From positions 1 to 33,853 of the forward strand of contig CAJMKD010000025.1 in assembly GCA_905213905.1 (NCBI GenBank): DNA of 33,853 bases, read 5' to 3'. A program made the translations under genes and the position numbers. Shown one piece after another: positions 1 through 8,792 of this stretch. The stretch's first letter is position 1. Every line of letters starts with the position of its first letter. Below the pieces are notes generated by a model. It was given only the letters and a program-made list of their open reading frames with translations, had not been told where the DNA came from and searched no databases. The stretch is from an uncultured Sutterella sp. (lineage in GTDB: Bacteria; Pseudomonadota; Gammaproteobacteria; Burkholderiales; Burkholderiaceae_F).

Positions 1-263
1 ATTTCGGCGACCGTGATCGGATAGGCGCGCGCGGCAAAATCAGTGGTCTGCGGGACGTAGCCGATTCGGCGCGCCGAGACGCGGATCGTGCCTGAAACGG
101 GCTTGAGAAAGCCGAGGATGAGCCGCATGAGGGTGGTCTTGCCGCAGCCGTTCTCGCCCGCGATCGACACGTAGGCGCCGCGCTTCACCGTGAGGGTGAG
201 GCCGTCGAGAAGGTAGGGCGCGCGCCCCGAATAGGAAAAGCGAAGGTCTGCAATGTCAATCAT
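1..263 (-). CDS. znuC: Metal ABC transporter ATP-binding protein, N-terminal part (ZnuC-like)
   Basis: Only the first 87 codons are in the window; the gene continues past the left edge. The protein opens MIDIADLRFSYSG and carries a clear Walker A (GENGCGKTT, residues 36-44) followed by the Q-loop region (GYVPQ, Gln72), so it is an ABC ATPase that would energise an inner-membrane importer. The signature and Walker B motifs lie outside the window. Divergent placement next to a ZnuA-type binding protein makes zinc (or manganese) import the likely role; the ZnuC name rests on that neighbour. The ATG at 261-263 is not preceded by a Shine-Dalgarno sequence. Instead a run of 10-bp CTTTTGCCGC-type repeats abuts it. 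An alternative upstream non-ATG start cannot be excluded. Confidence 0.85.
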   Translation of the reverse strand, partial: MIDIADLRFSYSGRAPYLLDGLTLTVKRGAYVSIAGENGCGKTTLMRLILGFLKPVSGTIRVSARRIGYVPQTTDFAARAYPITVAE

Positions 264-303
264 GCGGCAAAAGGCAGCAAAAAGCGGCAAAAGGCGGCAA
301 AAG
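264..303. repeat. Four-copy 10-bp tandem repeat abutting the znuC start
   Basis: Four consecutive 10-bp units read GCGGCAAAAG, GCAGCAAAAA, GCGGCAAAAG, GCGGCAAAAG on the plus strand. They occupy the place where a ribosome binding site for the leftward ATPase gene should be. A copy-number change would move the promoter relative to the start codon by one helical turn. The repeat itself is seen directly; any regulatory effect is inference. Confidence 0.8.
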
Positions 304-502
304 GCTCCGCAGCGGCTCGAGCGGCATGCTGGGGGCGGCATCGGACGCGCTTCGGATGCGCTTCGGGGACGGCGCGCCTCTCCGCGCTCTCTCCGCTCTC
401 GGCCGCAGCCGGATCGAAAGTAAACTATTCTAATTCGCACGGCTCCTCCCTGCGGGAAAACCTGCAGGCGAGGGGCCGCAAGCACTTTTCGAGCAGATCA
501 AC
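304..502. promoter_or_regulatory. Divergent znuC/znuA intergenic region
   Basis: A short AT-rich island (TAAACTATTCTAATT, 421-435) stands out in otherwise GC-rich DNA about 70 bp before znuA. It contains a possible -10 (TATTCT, 426-431) without a good -35. Such a position is where a Zur operator would be expected, and GAA...TTC half-sites flank the island, but I cannot match it to a Zur consensus. Confidence 0.3.
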
Positions 503-1720
503 ATGCAGCAAACGCCCGGCATCAGCCGAAGAAAACTTCTGGAAGGCGGCGCCGCAGCAGCGCTCGGCTTCGCAGCGCCTGCCTTTTTTCCGCCTGTCCT
601 TCATGCGCCTCTCGCCTTCGCGGCTGCGCCTCAAGCTGGCGCTCGAAGAAGCTGCCCGCTGCGCGTCGCCGCCTCGATCGACGCCGTCGCTTCGATCGCA
701 AAGGCCGTGGGCGGCGCGCACGCCGCGGTGGAAACGATTCTCCCCAAGGGCGCCTCGCCCCATGCCTATGAGCCGACGCCTGCGGTGATTGAGACGCTTC
801 GGGAAGCCGATCTCATCGTCTTCAACGGCTTCGGGATGGAGCCCTGGGCCGGGCGCCTCCTCGCTGCGCTCGATCGGCCGGACGCGCTGGTGCTCGAGGC
901 GGCCGAAGGCATCGAGCCGCTTCGCGAAGCGCCCCATGCGCACGGGGAAGAAGGTCATGCTGACGACCATGAGCACGATCATGAGCACGAGAGCGAGCAT
1001 GGTCATGATCACGATCACGAGGACGAAGCCGGACACGCTCATGACCATCCGGGGGACGTCGCGGACGGTCCTCACGATCCGGATCTTCAGGGCGGGCAGG
1101 GCGCGCTTCCCGGCGCATCGGACGAACTATTCTTTCCCGAATCCCGCACGCCCCTTTCGGCATTTCTCGCGGGGATCGGCGGCCGGGTTCGAAGCGCCGG
1201 CCATGCGCACGGCGCGCTCAACCCGCATGTCTGGCTTTCGCCCGCGGGCGCGCGCCATGAAGCAAAGCGCATCGCGGCGGCCTTTTCTGAGGCCGATCCG
1301 GCGCATGCAGGCGATTTTGCGGCGAACGCGCAAGCCTTTGAAGCCGCGCTTGCCCGTCCGGCAGCGCATTTTCGCGCGGCGGTCGAGAGCGCAAAGCGGC
1401 GCTACTTCGTCGTGGGGCATGCCGCTTTCGGGTACCTCTGCCGGGACTACGGCCTGCGCGAGGTGAGCGTGGAAGGGATTTACGCCGAAGGGGAGCCGTC
1501 CCCCAAGGCGCTTGCGCGGCTCGTCGACTTTGCTCGCAGCGCGGGCGTGAAGACGATTTTTGCTGAAAAGGCCGCTTCACCCGCTGTTTCGCGGGTGCTC
1601 GCCGAAGAGGTGGGCGCCTCGGTGGTGCGGCTCTACACGATGGAAACGCCCGAAGAGGGCCTCGGCTTTGTCGAGCGCCTCGCGTCGAACTTGGAAGCGA
1701 TCGGCCGCAGCCTTGCCTGA
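503..1720 (+). CDS. znuA: Zinc ABC transporter periplasmic binding protein, Tat-type signal and His-rich loop
   Basis: A cluster A-I metal-binding protein (405 aa) that captures Zn2+ in the periplasm for the ZnuBC importer. The family histidines are visible: His87 in SPHAYEP, His242 in NPHVWL and His305 in VGHAAFGY. Between the first two lies a long charged loop (about 144-182) made mostly of His, Asp and Glu, typical of zinc-specific ZnuA proteins and longer than needed for the site itself. The N-terminus has SRRKLLEGG then a hydrophobic stretch ending LAFAAAPQ, so export looks Tat-dependent rather than Sec-dependent, which is unusual for ZnuA. The gene is transcribed away from the ATPase gene. 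No permease is adjacent on this side; it probably lies past the left edge. The stop is followed by a relic of an unrelated gene family. Confidence 0.92.
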   Translation: MQQTPGISRRKLLEGGAAAALGFAAPAFFPPVLHAPLAFAAAPQAGARRSCPLRVAASIDAVASIAKAVGGAHAAVETILPKGASPHAYEPTPAVIETLREADLIVFNGFGMEPWAGRLLAALDRPDALVLEAAEGIEPLREAPHAHGEEGHADDHEHDHEHESEHGHDHDHEDEAGHAHDHPGDVADGPHDPDLQGGQGALPGASDELFFPESRTPLSAFLAGIGGRVRSAGHAHGALNPHVWLSPAGARHEAKRIAAAFSEADPAHAGDFAANAQAFEAALARPAAHFRAAVESAKRRYFVVGHAAFGYLCRDYGLREVSVEGIYAEGEPSPKALARLVDFARSAGVKTIFAEKAASPAVSRVLAEEVGASVVRLYTMETPEEGLGFVERLASNLEAIGRSLA

Positions 1721-1834
1721 AGAAAGCGAGGCTGCGCGCGAAGCGAGGCGGCCGATCAGCTGCCGCGCCGCTTCGCGATGGCGTCGATGGCTGCGCAGAA
1801 GCAGCTCCCAGCTCTCGACAATGCCGGCGGCCAG

Positions 1835-1894
1835 GTTTTCTCTCGTCTGACGCATCGGCGTGAAGGCCTCGAGGCCGAAGCGCTGTTGCGCTCA
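1835..1894 (-). pseudogene. Relic fragment of the 1.1-kresidue paralogue family
   Basis: Read on the minus strand, codons 1885-1835 give QRFGLEAFTPMRQTREN. Fourteen of 17 residues match the intact copy at 5465-8758 (ARFGRSAFTPMRQTREN), and the match to the copy at 1990-5193 is similarly close. At DNA level, 1847-1866 is identical over 20 bases to 2581-2600. A TGA at 1892-1894 lies in frame just upstream and similarity stops downstream, so this is not a functional gene. It appears to be the remains of a third copy left by deletion, between znuA and the first intact copy. Confidence 0.6.
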
Positions 1895-1989
1895 GGCGCT
1901 TTTCGCGCTTGAGCCTTCTCTTTTGGGCGCGATGCCGCGGCAGCGCACGTGCGCGGGCGGCGCCGCGCACGAGCGGGCATGCTTGAGAA

Positions 1990-4900
1990 TCAGTTGTCGC
2001 GGCGCCCGGCGCCGTTCTGGCCGCCCGAGCCCTCCCCGTCGTCGAAGTCCTCGCCCATCGTCTGCCAGAGGCCGCCGGCCGCATCGGCGGGGCTTTCCTC
2101 GCCTGCGGGGAAGATGCCCGCCTTTTGGGCGGCTTCCATCGCATCACGCATCAGCGCGTCGGCCTCGCGGGCGTCCGACGCCCTCTCGATTCTCATGAGC
2201 GCTCGCAGGAAGTCTTCATAGTCGGTGTCGCGCACGAAAAGGCCGTTGGGGCCGCGCTTGAAGGCGGTGCCGCTCGGCGCCGAGAGAATCGGACGGATGC
2301 TCGCGTCGTAGTTGCAGATCGTTGAGAGCTTGGTTCTGCGCCAGCCGTCGGGCTGGCCGATCCGTTCGTCGGTGCCGGCTTCCGCCGCGCGGAAGGCCCA
2401 CATTTCATCGCCCGTTGCCATTCTGATGTGAACGCATCGCTCGATGCTCGCGCCTTCCTTCAGAATTCGCGCTTCCACGAAGCAGGTGAGGTCTTCAATG
2501 CCCTCGGGGAGGAGGTTCCGCAGCTGCTCGTGCGGAATCAGCTCGCCCTTGTAAAAGTCAGCGACGGCGTTCTCTCTGCTCTGACGCATCGGCGTGAAGG
2601 TGCTGCAGCCAAATCGCTCAAAGAGCACGTCGAGCGAGTAGTCGGCCGCGAACTGGAGCTCTTCGGCGTAGAGCGGCACGCACGCTGTGAGCCGCATCGT
2701 GCGGCCGGGGCCGTAATGGAAGGGATCGACCCTGCGGATTTCAGGCAGATCGCAGGAAACGACGGCCTTGTAGGGAAGATTCGGCACGAGCGGCAGGAGC
2801 GCCGCGTCGTGGAGGTAATCGTCGGCGATCCCGGCAGCACGAGCCGCGTCCACAGCCTCTTCATCGCGGTGCGTGACGATGATGTTGTCCTGGAAGTCGC
2901 CATTGGGCGTCATGATGGAGGAGCGGTAAACCGCATAAAGGAGCAGCGCCGCGGCGAACTCGAGCTTCGAGAGAGGCGCAGCAGCGGGAATTGCCGAAGC
3001 GATCTTCTCCGAGGGCGCCGGGGCCGGATCCGCGCCCTTCTTCGAGATGGTGATGAAGTATTCGTGGTCCATGCCGGGCGAATTCTTAAAGAAGGTTCCG
3101 CTCATGCACGTCGTCACCAAGTGAACGAGATCGGGATCCCGGGCGTCGGCCACCTCAGCCACGCTGAAGGTTTCGTAGAGGCAGAAGTGGCGGATGATCC
3201 GGCCGAGCCGCTTTTCGAGCTCGGGGAACCACGGAAGATCAAAGCTCCTCGGCCAGGGGCGGAAGTCGAGCTCGAACCCCTCGCGCTCGAGCACATTAGT
3301 TGCCTGATCAAAGGCGGCGTGCGCTTGAGCGACCTCCTTCGTGAGAAGCCGGGCGGTCATTTCGGCCGCGTAATAAACCTGCTCGCTGGCAACCTCGAGC
3401 GCTGCGTAGCGGCGGCAGAATTCGCCGGCATCCTTCTTGGGGTTCGCGAGCTTGGCGAGCGTCGACTGCGCGAACACGGCGGCGGTCCACCACTCGAGGC
3501 CGCGCTCGTCGGGCATGAAGCGCTTGAGATCGGCTTCGAGCCGTTCGGCGAGCGTGCGAAGCTCGTTTTCCGATGCTTTTTCCCCGGCGGTCTTCATGGC
3601 GCTGCGGGCCGACGCTGCCTGGGCCTTGAAGCTGAGCGTCATCGCCTTGAGCGTGCGTTCGGCTTCGAGCGAGGGGCTTCGGCGCCCGAAGAGCGTCCTC
3701 ATGCGGCGGTTCTCATTGCCGGCGAAGTGGTCGGGCACCGACGTGTCGGAATCGCTCGGGAAGTAGTAGGCAAAAGCCGCCATCGCTTGGGCGAGCATGT
3801 CTCTGTCGACCGCGACGTTGAAAATGCGCCGGGCTCGCCAGAAGGCAAAGCGGGCGGCTTCGGGCGATGCGGCGACGCGCTGCGCCTCGGGGCGCGATTC
3901 CATCTGAAGCGCCAGATCCAGGCACTCGGGCGCTTCGCATTCGATGCCCGCGGCAACGAGGAGCGAATGGCAGAGCGCGAATTCGTAGTCGGGGAGCGGC
4001 GCCGCGTTCGCTGCTGCGGCGAGCGCATGATGGATGAGCGCGTCGGGGCCGCCCGAAAGGCGAAGCTCGCGCAGCGCGAGAATGTGCGCCATGGCCTTTT
4101 CGAGCCGCGCGCCGCGCCCCTTGCCTTTCTTGTCGGCGGCAGGGTGCTCGGGGATGCTCTCGCGGAGCGCCTCGAGCTCCGCTTCGCTCGCAAAGGCGAC
4201 CTTTTCGTTGAGGATGAGGCTCTGCACGAGGTCGGATGCCGCGGCGGATTCTTCGGAAAACTGTCTGCTCAATTCGAGGCGCACAGCCGCGCGCAGAATC
4301 GATTCCGGCGCCGCCGTCACTTTCGTGAGCTTGGCCGCGCGCCTCGCGAGACGCTCAGCGGTCTCGTCGAACGCTTCGGGCAAGGGCGCCTCGATCGGCG
4401 CGTAGAGCTGCATCGTACGGCGCCTGAGCCGCATGTCGAGCTCGAAGTAGTGCTTGAGCGCATCGGCAAAGTCTCGCCGCTGGCGCGTCTTCTTGCTTCC
4501 CTTGTGCGCTTCGAGCGCGTCCATGATCATTTCGGCGAGGTTGGCAAGCGCCGGAATGGTGAGCTGCAGCTTGTATTCAATCCCCATGACCGCAAAGAGG
4601 AAGGACGCCGCGTCTTCGGGCGTCAAGCCGTAGCGGCCGGGGTCCGAGCACCGCCGGACGATCGCCGGGAGGAGCGAATGGATTTCGGCTTGCAGCGCAT
4701 GGAGGGCTTCGGGGTTCGGCTCGTCCAAGCGAGCCTCCGGTTCGAAGGTCCGCATGAAGCTGCGCAAATCCAAATGGGTGAGGACGTCGAGGACCGCATC
4801 CGCCGCAGCGAGGTCGAGGCGAAGGACGGGGCGCGCCGGCGCCTGCGCATTTTGATTTTCGTCCTCGGCGCGCTTCATGAGAAGGGCGCCGAGGCACACG

Positions 4901-5193
4901 TATTGAAGGAGAATCGCCTCATTGGGCGGATTCATCGCGTCGAGCGCGAGAATGCCCGTCATGAGGCTCTGCGCAAGCAGGGCGTCCGCGTCGCGAAGCG
5001 CGGCTTCGGCAAAGCGCCCTTTGACCCAGCCGGGCGTTTTCTTCGGCGCCGCCATTTCTGAGAGCAGGCGGCGGACGGTGTCGGCGCGAAGCGCGTCGCC
5101 CCGGACCTCTTCCGAGAAAAGGCGGGCGGTTTCCTCAGAGAGATTCTGCTGAGCGATGAATTTTCTACAGCGTTCTTTGAGCGATAAGGCCAT
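1990..5193 (-). CDS. Large uncharacterised protein, paralogue A
   Basis: A 1067-aa soluble protein with no signal peptide or membrane segment; function not recognised. It is a full-length paralogue of the next gene upstream. The N-terminal ~620 residues look largely helical and Ala/Leu/Glu/Arg-rich. A strongly conserved patch NENRRMRTLFGRRSP sits near residue 490. From about 650 onward conservation is highest: PWFPELEKRLGRIIRHF (~655), DPDLVHLVTTCMS (~690), CVPLYAEELQ (~837), FTPMRQSREN (~865), CNYDASIRPIL (~960), ending GRRDN. The VTTCMS...FITISKK and PLYAEEL patterns vaguely recall SUFU-like/immunity-type domains; that is a weak guess. Its own -10 and leader precede it. The ATG at 5191-5193 aligns with the paralogue start (SLKERCRK). 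Confidence 0.85.
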   Translation of the reverse strand: MALSLKERCRKFIAQQNLSEETARLFSEEVRGDALRADTVRRLLSEMAAPKKTPGWVKGRFAEAALRDADALLAQSLMTGILALDAMNPPNEAILLQYVCLGALLMKRAEDENQNAQAPARPVLRLDLAAADAVLDVLTHLDLRSFMRTFEPEARLDEPNPEALHALQAEIHSLLPAIVRRCSDPGRYGLTPEDAASFLFAVMGIEYKLQLTIPALANLAEMIMDALEAHKGSKKTRQRRDFADALKHYFELDMRLRRRTMQLYAPIEAPLPEAFDETAERLARRAAKLTKVTAAPESILRAAVRLELSRQFSEESAAASDLVQSLILNEKVAFASEAELEALRESIPEHPAADKKGKGRGARLEKAMAHILALRELRLSGGPDALIHHALAAAANAAPLPDYEFALCHSLLVAAGIECEAPECLDLALQMESRPEAQRVAASPEAARFAFWRARRIFNVAVDRDMLAQAMAAFAYYFPSDSDTSVPDHFAGNENRRMRTLFGRRSPSLEAERTLKAMTLSFKAQAASARSAMKTAGEKASENELRTLAERLEADLKRFMPDERGLEWWTAAVFAQSTLAKLANPKKDAGEFCRRYAALEVASEQVYYAAEMTARLLTKEVAQAHAAFDQATNVLEREGFELDFRPWPRSFDLPWFPELEKRLGRIIRHFCLYETFSVAEVADARDPDLVHLVTTCMSGTFFKNSPGMDHEYFITISKKGADPAPAPSEKIASAIPAAAPLSKLEFAAALLLYAVYRSSIMTPNGDFQDNIIVTHRDEEAVDAARAAGIADDYLHDAALLPLVPNLPYKAVVSCDLPEIRRVDPFHYGPGRTMRLTACVPLYAEELQFAADYSLDVLFERFGCSTFTPMRQSRENAVADFYKGELIPHEQLRNLLPEGIEDLTCFVEARILKEGASIERCVHIRMATGDEMWAFRAAEAGTDERIGQPDGWRRTKLSTICNYDASIRPILSAPSGTAFKRGPNGLFVRDTDYEDFLRALMRIERASDAREADALMRDAMEAAQKAGIFPAGEESPADAAGGLWQTMGEDFDDGEGSGGQNGAGRRDN

Positions 5194-5222
5194 TGGATTG
5201 AAACGTTGCTTGAAGTTGCTTG

Positions 5223-5258
5223 AGCCGCGCTTAGGCGGGGCGAAATGCGCCTATTGTA
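5223..5258 (-). promoter_or_regulatory. Promoter -10 and leader hairpin of paralogue A
   Basis: On the minus strand a -10 box TACAAT (5253-5258) is followed by AGGCGCATTTCGC and then a small hairpin with CCGC/GCGG arms (5225-5238). The -10 lies 60 bp from the start codon. The same arrangement occurs before paralogue B at 61 bp. No convincing -35 is visible. Confidence 0.5.
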
Positions 5259-5356
5259 GAGGGCATCGAAAAAGAGACTGCGGATTCTCGCCGGGAAGCC
5301 TGAAGCGAAGGATCATCTCGCCGGGATGCGATCGGCTGAGGTGCGGAAAGACAATT

Positions 5357-5390
5357 CAGGCCGCAAAGCGCCTTGAAGCTTCGCGGCCTG
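5357..5390 (-). terminator. Candidate terminator after paralogue B
   Basis: An 8-bp perfect inverted repeat (CAGGCCGC / GCGGCCTG) lies about 75 bp past the stop of the 5465-8758 gene, followed on the minus strand by a weak T-containing stretch (ATTGTCTTT). A second GC-rich hairpin occurs at about 5415-5434. Together they suggest the two paralogues are separate transcription units. Confidence 0.35.
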
Positions 5391-5464
5391 GGATTGCTCC
5401 AGCAGCGCGCTGCGCGCGGACTTAAGCCCGCGCACGCAGGGCGAGCGAATGGTTCGGGTGCTGA

Positions 5465-8400
5465 TCAGTTGTCGCGGCGCCCGGACCCGTTCTCTCCTCC
5501 GTCGCTCTTGCCTTCGTCAAAATATTCGCCGATGCGGTTCCAGAAGGCTTCGATCTCTTCGTCCGAGAGGCCGTCGCTCGGGCGCGGCTCCGCCGAACGG
5601 GGTGCGCCGCTCAGCATGCTGCGCAGGGACTGGAGCGTTTCCCGCACGTTCTCGGCTTTTGCGTCAAGGCGCTCGCCGCCATCGATTGAAATCGAAGCGA
5701 TCGCTTGCATGAGGGTTTCGTAGGCGATGTCGCGCACGAAGAGGCCGTCGGCGCTGCGCTTAAAGGCGGTGCCCGCGGGCGCTGAGAGAATCGGGCGCAC
5801 GGCGGCATCGTAGTTGCAGATCGTCGAAAGCGTGGATCTGCGCCAGGCATCGGGCAGATCGAAGTGATCGTCCTCCGGGGCGTCCGCCGAGCGGAAGATC
5901 CAGACCGTTTCGCCGTCCTCGCTCTCGGCGTGGATGCACCGGTCGATCGCTGCGCCTGCCTGCAGAATCCGCACATCCACGAAGCAGTTGTCGTCTTCGA
6001 CGCCTTCGGGGAGAAGGTTGCGAAGCTTGTCGTGCGGGATCAGCTCGCCCTTATAGAAATCGGCCGCTGCGTTTTCCCGCGTCTGGCGCATCGGCGTGAA
6101 GGCGCTGCGCCCGAAGCGCGCAAAAAGCATTTCAAGCGAAAAGTCGGCAGCGTACTGCAGCTCTTCGGCGTAGAGCGGAATGCATTCCGTGAGCGTCATA
6201 GTGCGGCCGCGGCCGTATTGGAAGGGCTCGACCCGGCGCATTTCGGGGTCATCGCAGGAAATGATGGCCTTGTAGGGGAGCATCGGCACCAAAGGCAGGA
6301 CCGTCTTGTCGTGCACGTAGTCTTCGGTTGTCTTCGAAGGGCCGTTTGCCGAGGCGGCCGAGAAATGCGCGTCGGCGACCGGCTCGTCGATGCCGTCCTC
6401 GGTCTCGCGGTTCGTGATGAGAATGTCGCTTTGAAAGCTCCCGCTCGTTGACATGATGCACGAGTGGTAGGCCGTGTAGAGCATCAGGATGGCGCCGAGC
6501 TCGAGCTTCGAGAAGGGCGCCGCCTCAGGAAGGAGCGCCTCTAAGCGCTTGCCGGACTTCTCAGCCGGCTCCGCATCCTTCTTTGAGATGGTGATGAAGA
6601 ATTCGTGGTCTTCGCCCGGCGTGTCTTCAAATAGGTTTGCGCTCATGCAGGTCGTCACAAGGTGCACGAGGTCGGGATCCTTCGCGTCGGCGACTTCAAT
6701 CACGCTGAAGTGCTCAAGCGGACCGAAGTGGCGGATGATCCGGCCGAGGCGCTTCTCGATCTCGGGGAACCACGGCAGATCGAAGCACTTGGGCCATGGG
6801 AGGAAGTCGTAATCGAAGCCCGCGCGATCGAGTTCGCTCCCGGCGCGGACGATGACGGACTGCGCCGCGGTGAGGGACGGCATGAGGACGCGCGCGGTTT
6901 CGCGCCCGAGGAGATAAGTCGCCTCGCAGGCGATCTGCAGCGCGGCGTGCTGTCGGCAGAAAGCCGCCGGATCCTTCTTGGGGTGGGTGAATTGCGCGAG
7001 GGCCGACTGCGCGATCACGGCGGCCGACCACCAGCTGAGGCCGCGGTCGGCCGGCATGAAGCCCTGGAGCTCTTTCTGGAAGGCTTCTGCGATCGTGCGC
7101 AGCTCGTCTTTCGCCTTCTTTTTGGCGAGGACCGATTGGCGCTTGCTCGCGGCCGTGAGCTCAGCCTTCTTCGCGCGGAAAACGTCATACATCGCTGCAA
7201 TCGTCCGCTCGGCGTCAGGCGCGGGACTGCGGCGCCCGAAGAGCGTCCTCATGCGGCGGTTTTCATTCTCGGCGTAGTTGTCGAGCACCGACGGATCCGA
7301 TTCGCTTCGGAAATTCGATACAAATCGCGTCAGCACGTCGCCGAGCGCCGATTTGTCGTCGACAGCAATCGTGCGGCGGCATTGCCAGTAGTCGAAGCGG
7401 GCGTCCTCGGCCGACATTTCAACCTGGCTCGCTTCCGGGCGCGATTCCATCTGAAGCGCGAGATCCATGCACTCTGCCGCTTCGCATTCAATGGCCGCGG
7501 CAATGAGAAGCGAATGCCAGAGCACGAATTCGAAGTTGGCGAGCGGCGCTTTGTCCTGCGCGGCCGCCTGCGCCTGCAATAGAAGCGCGTCAGCGCCGCC
7601 CGTGCGGCGAAGCTGCCGCAGCTCGAGAATGCGCGCCATGAGCGCTTCGAGGTCGGCTTCCTCGCTCTTCTTCGCCTGCTTGCCCGCTTTCTTTGCCGGC
7701 GTTTCTTCCTTGCGCTCGGCTGCGAACTTCTCTTCGAGCGCCTGCCATGCGCTTTCGCTTGCCATGGGCGGCGTCTTGTTCAAAATGAGCTGCTGGATGA
7801 AGTCCGCTGCCGCGCGTGCGGCAGGCATCGTGCCGCCGGATGCCGCAAGCGACGTGATCGAGCGCAGGAGCGCTTCGGGCGACAAATCCGCGTTCGTGAA
7901 CGGCGCGGCGCGCTCTGCGAGCTTCTCCGTGCGCGCTTCAAGGTCTTCGGGGACGATTTCGTCTTTCGCGGCGCAGATGCGCTGCGAGCGGCGCAGGAGC
8001 CGCTCCTCAAGATCCAAATACACCTTGAGCGACGAGCGCAGGCTGTCGTTCCGCCTGTTTTGGAGCGCCGGATCCGTCTTCTCGAGATGGCTGATGATCA
8101 TTTCCGCGAGCTTTGCGAGCGAGGGAATGTTGAGCTGAAGCTCGTTTTCGAGATCGATGCCGGCATCGATAAAGGCCGCGGCATCTTCGGGCGTGAGGCG
8201 GTATCGGTCGGGATGCGCGCAGCGATCGACGAAGCCCGCGACAATCACGTGCTCTGCGGCATGCATGTCCAAAATGCATCGCAGGTCGGCGTCGGTCGGC
8301 ATGGGCCTTTGGCCGTACCGCTGCAGAAAAGCAAGTTCTTTGAGCGATGCGAAGACGCCTGCGACCGCATATGCCGCAGTGATGTCGCATCGCTGCGTGG

Positions 8401-8758
8401 GCGCTGGCGCATCCGCGTCGGCCCCTGCGTCCGAAGCCGTCATGAGAAGCGCCGCAAGGCGCATGCATTGAAGGAGCTCCTCTTCAGGAAGCGGGTCGTA
8501 CGGCTCGATGGCGAAAAGATTATCAAGGAGCTCGATGGCGAGCGCTTCGTCGCGCTCGTTGAGCGCGGCATCCGCGCAGAGCGATTTGAGCCAGGCGGGG
8601 GCCTTCTCAGGCCGGCGCATGTCGTCGAGCAGAAGCCGGACGGTTTGCGCGTTGAGGGCGCCGTCCTTGACGTCTTCCGTGAAAAGGCGGGCAGTCTCTC
8701 CAGAGAGATTCTGCTGGGAGATGACTTTTCTGCAGCGTTCTTTGAGCGATACGGACAT
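5465..8758 (-). CDS. Large uncharacterised protein, paralogue B
   Basis: A 1097-aa soluble protein of unrecognised function, homologous over its length to the adjacent 1067-aa protein. Identity is roughly half to two thirds by eye in the C-terminal 450 residues and lower in the N-terminal half. Shared landmarks: SLKERCRKVISQQNLSGETA at the start, NENRRMRTLFGRRSP (~495), PWFPEIEKRLGRIIRHF (~661), DPDLVHLVTTCMS (~692), PLYAEELQYAADFSLE (~860), FTPMRQTREN (~885) and the terminal GRRDN. Compared with paralogue A it has extra residues around DAHFSAASANGPSKTTEDY (~790-810) and a Lys/Ala-rich insert near 350 (PAKKAGKQAKKSEE). The 271-bp gap with its own promoter and a candidate terminator argues for tandem duplication with independent expression. 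No partner gene is evident. Confidence 0.85.
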   Translation of the reverse strand: MSVSLKERCRKVISQQNLSGETARLFTEDVKDGALNAQTVRLLLDDMRRPEKAPAWLKSLCADAALNERDEALAIELLDNLFAIEPYDPLPEEELLQCMRLAALLMTASDAGADADAPAPTQRCDITAAYAVAGVFASLKELAFLQRYGQRPMPTDADLRCILDMHAAEHVIVAGFVDRCAHPDRYRLTPEDAAAFIDAGIDLENELQLNIPSLAKLAEMIISHLEKTDPALQNRRNDSLRSSLKVYLDLEERLLRRSQRICAAKDEIVPEDLEARTEKLAERAAPFTNADLSPEALLRSITSLAASGGTMPAARAAADFIQQLILNKTPPMASESAWQALEEKFAAERKEETPAKKAGKQAKKSEEADLEALMARILELRQLRRTGGADALLLQAQAAAQDKAPLANFEFVLWHSLLIAAAIECEAAECMDLALQMESRPEASQVEMSAEDARFDYWQCRRTIAVDDKSALGDVLTRFVSNFRSESDPSVLDNYAENENRRMRTLFGRRSPAPDAERTIAAMYDVFRAKKAELTAASKRQSVLAKKKAKDELRTIAEAFQKELQGFMPADRGLSWWSAAVIAQSALAQFTHPKKDPAAFCRQHAALQIACEATYLLGRETARVLMPSLTAAQSVIVRAGSELDRAGFDYDFLPWPKCFDLPWFPEIEKRLGRIIRHFGPLEHFSVIEVADAKDPDLVHLVTTCMSANLFEDTPGEDHEFFITISKKDAEPAEKSGKRLEALLPEAAPFSKLELGAILMLYTAYHSCIMSTSGSFQSDILITNRETEDGIDEPVADAHFSAASANGPSKTTEDYVHDKTVLPLVPMLPYKAIISCDDPEMRRVEPFQYGRGRTMTLTECIPLYAEELQYAADFSLEMLFARFGRSAFTPMRQTRENAAADFYKGELIPHDKLRNLLPEGVEDDNCFVDVRILQAGAAIDRCIHAESEDGETVWIFRSADAPEDDHFDLPDAWRRSTLSTICNYDAAVRPILSAPAGTAFKRSADGLFVRDIAYETLMQAIASISIDGGERLDAKAENVRETLQSLRSMLSGAPRSAEPRPSDGLSDEEIEAFWNRIGEYFDEGKSDGGENGSGRRDN

Positions 8759-8792
8759 GGGCGTTAAATATTGTTTTCGATGTTGGTGAGCG

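Noticed and set aside
2428..5061. 877-codon plus-strand open frame antisense to paralogue A
   Set aside because: It mirrors the codon structure of the paralogue A gene; the product is low-complexity Arg/Glu/Gly/His-rich text without motifs. The minus-strand protein is conserved with its paralogue.
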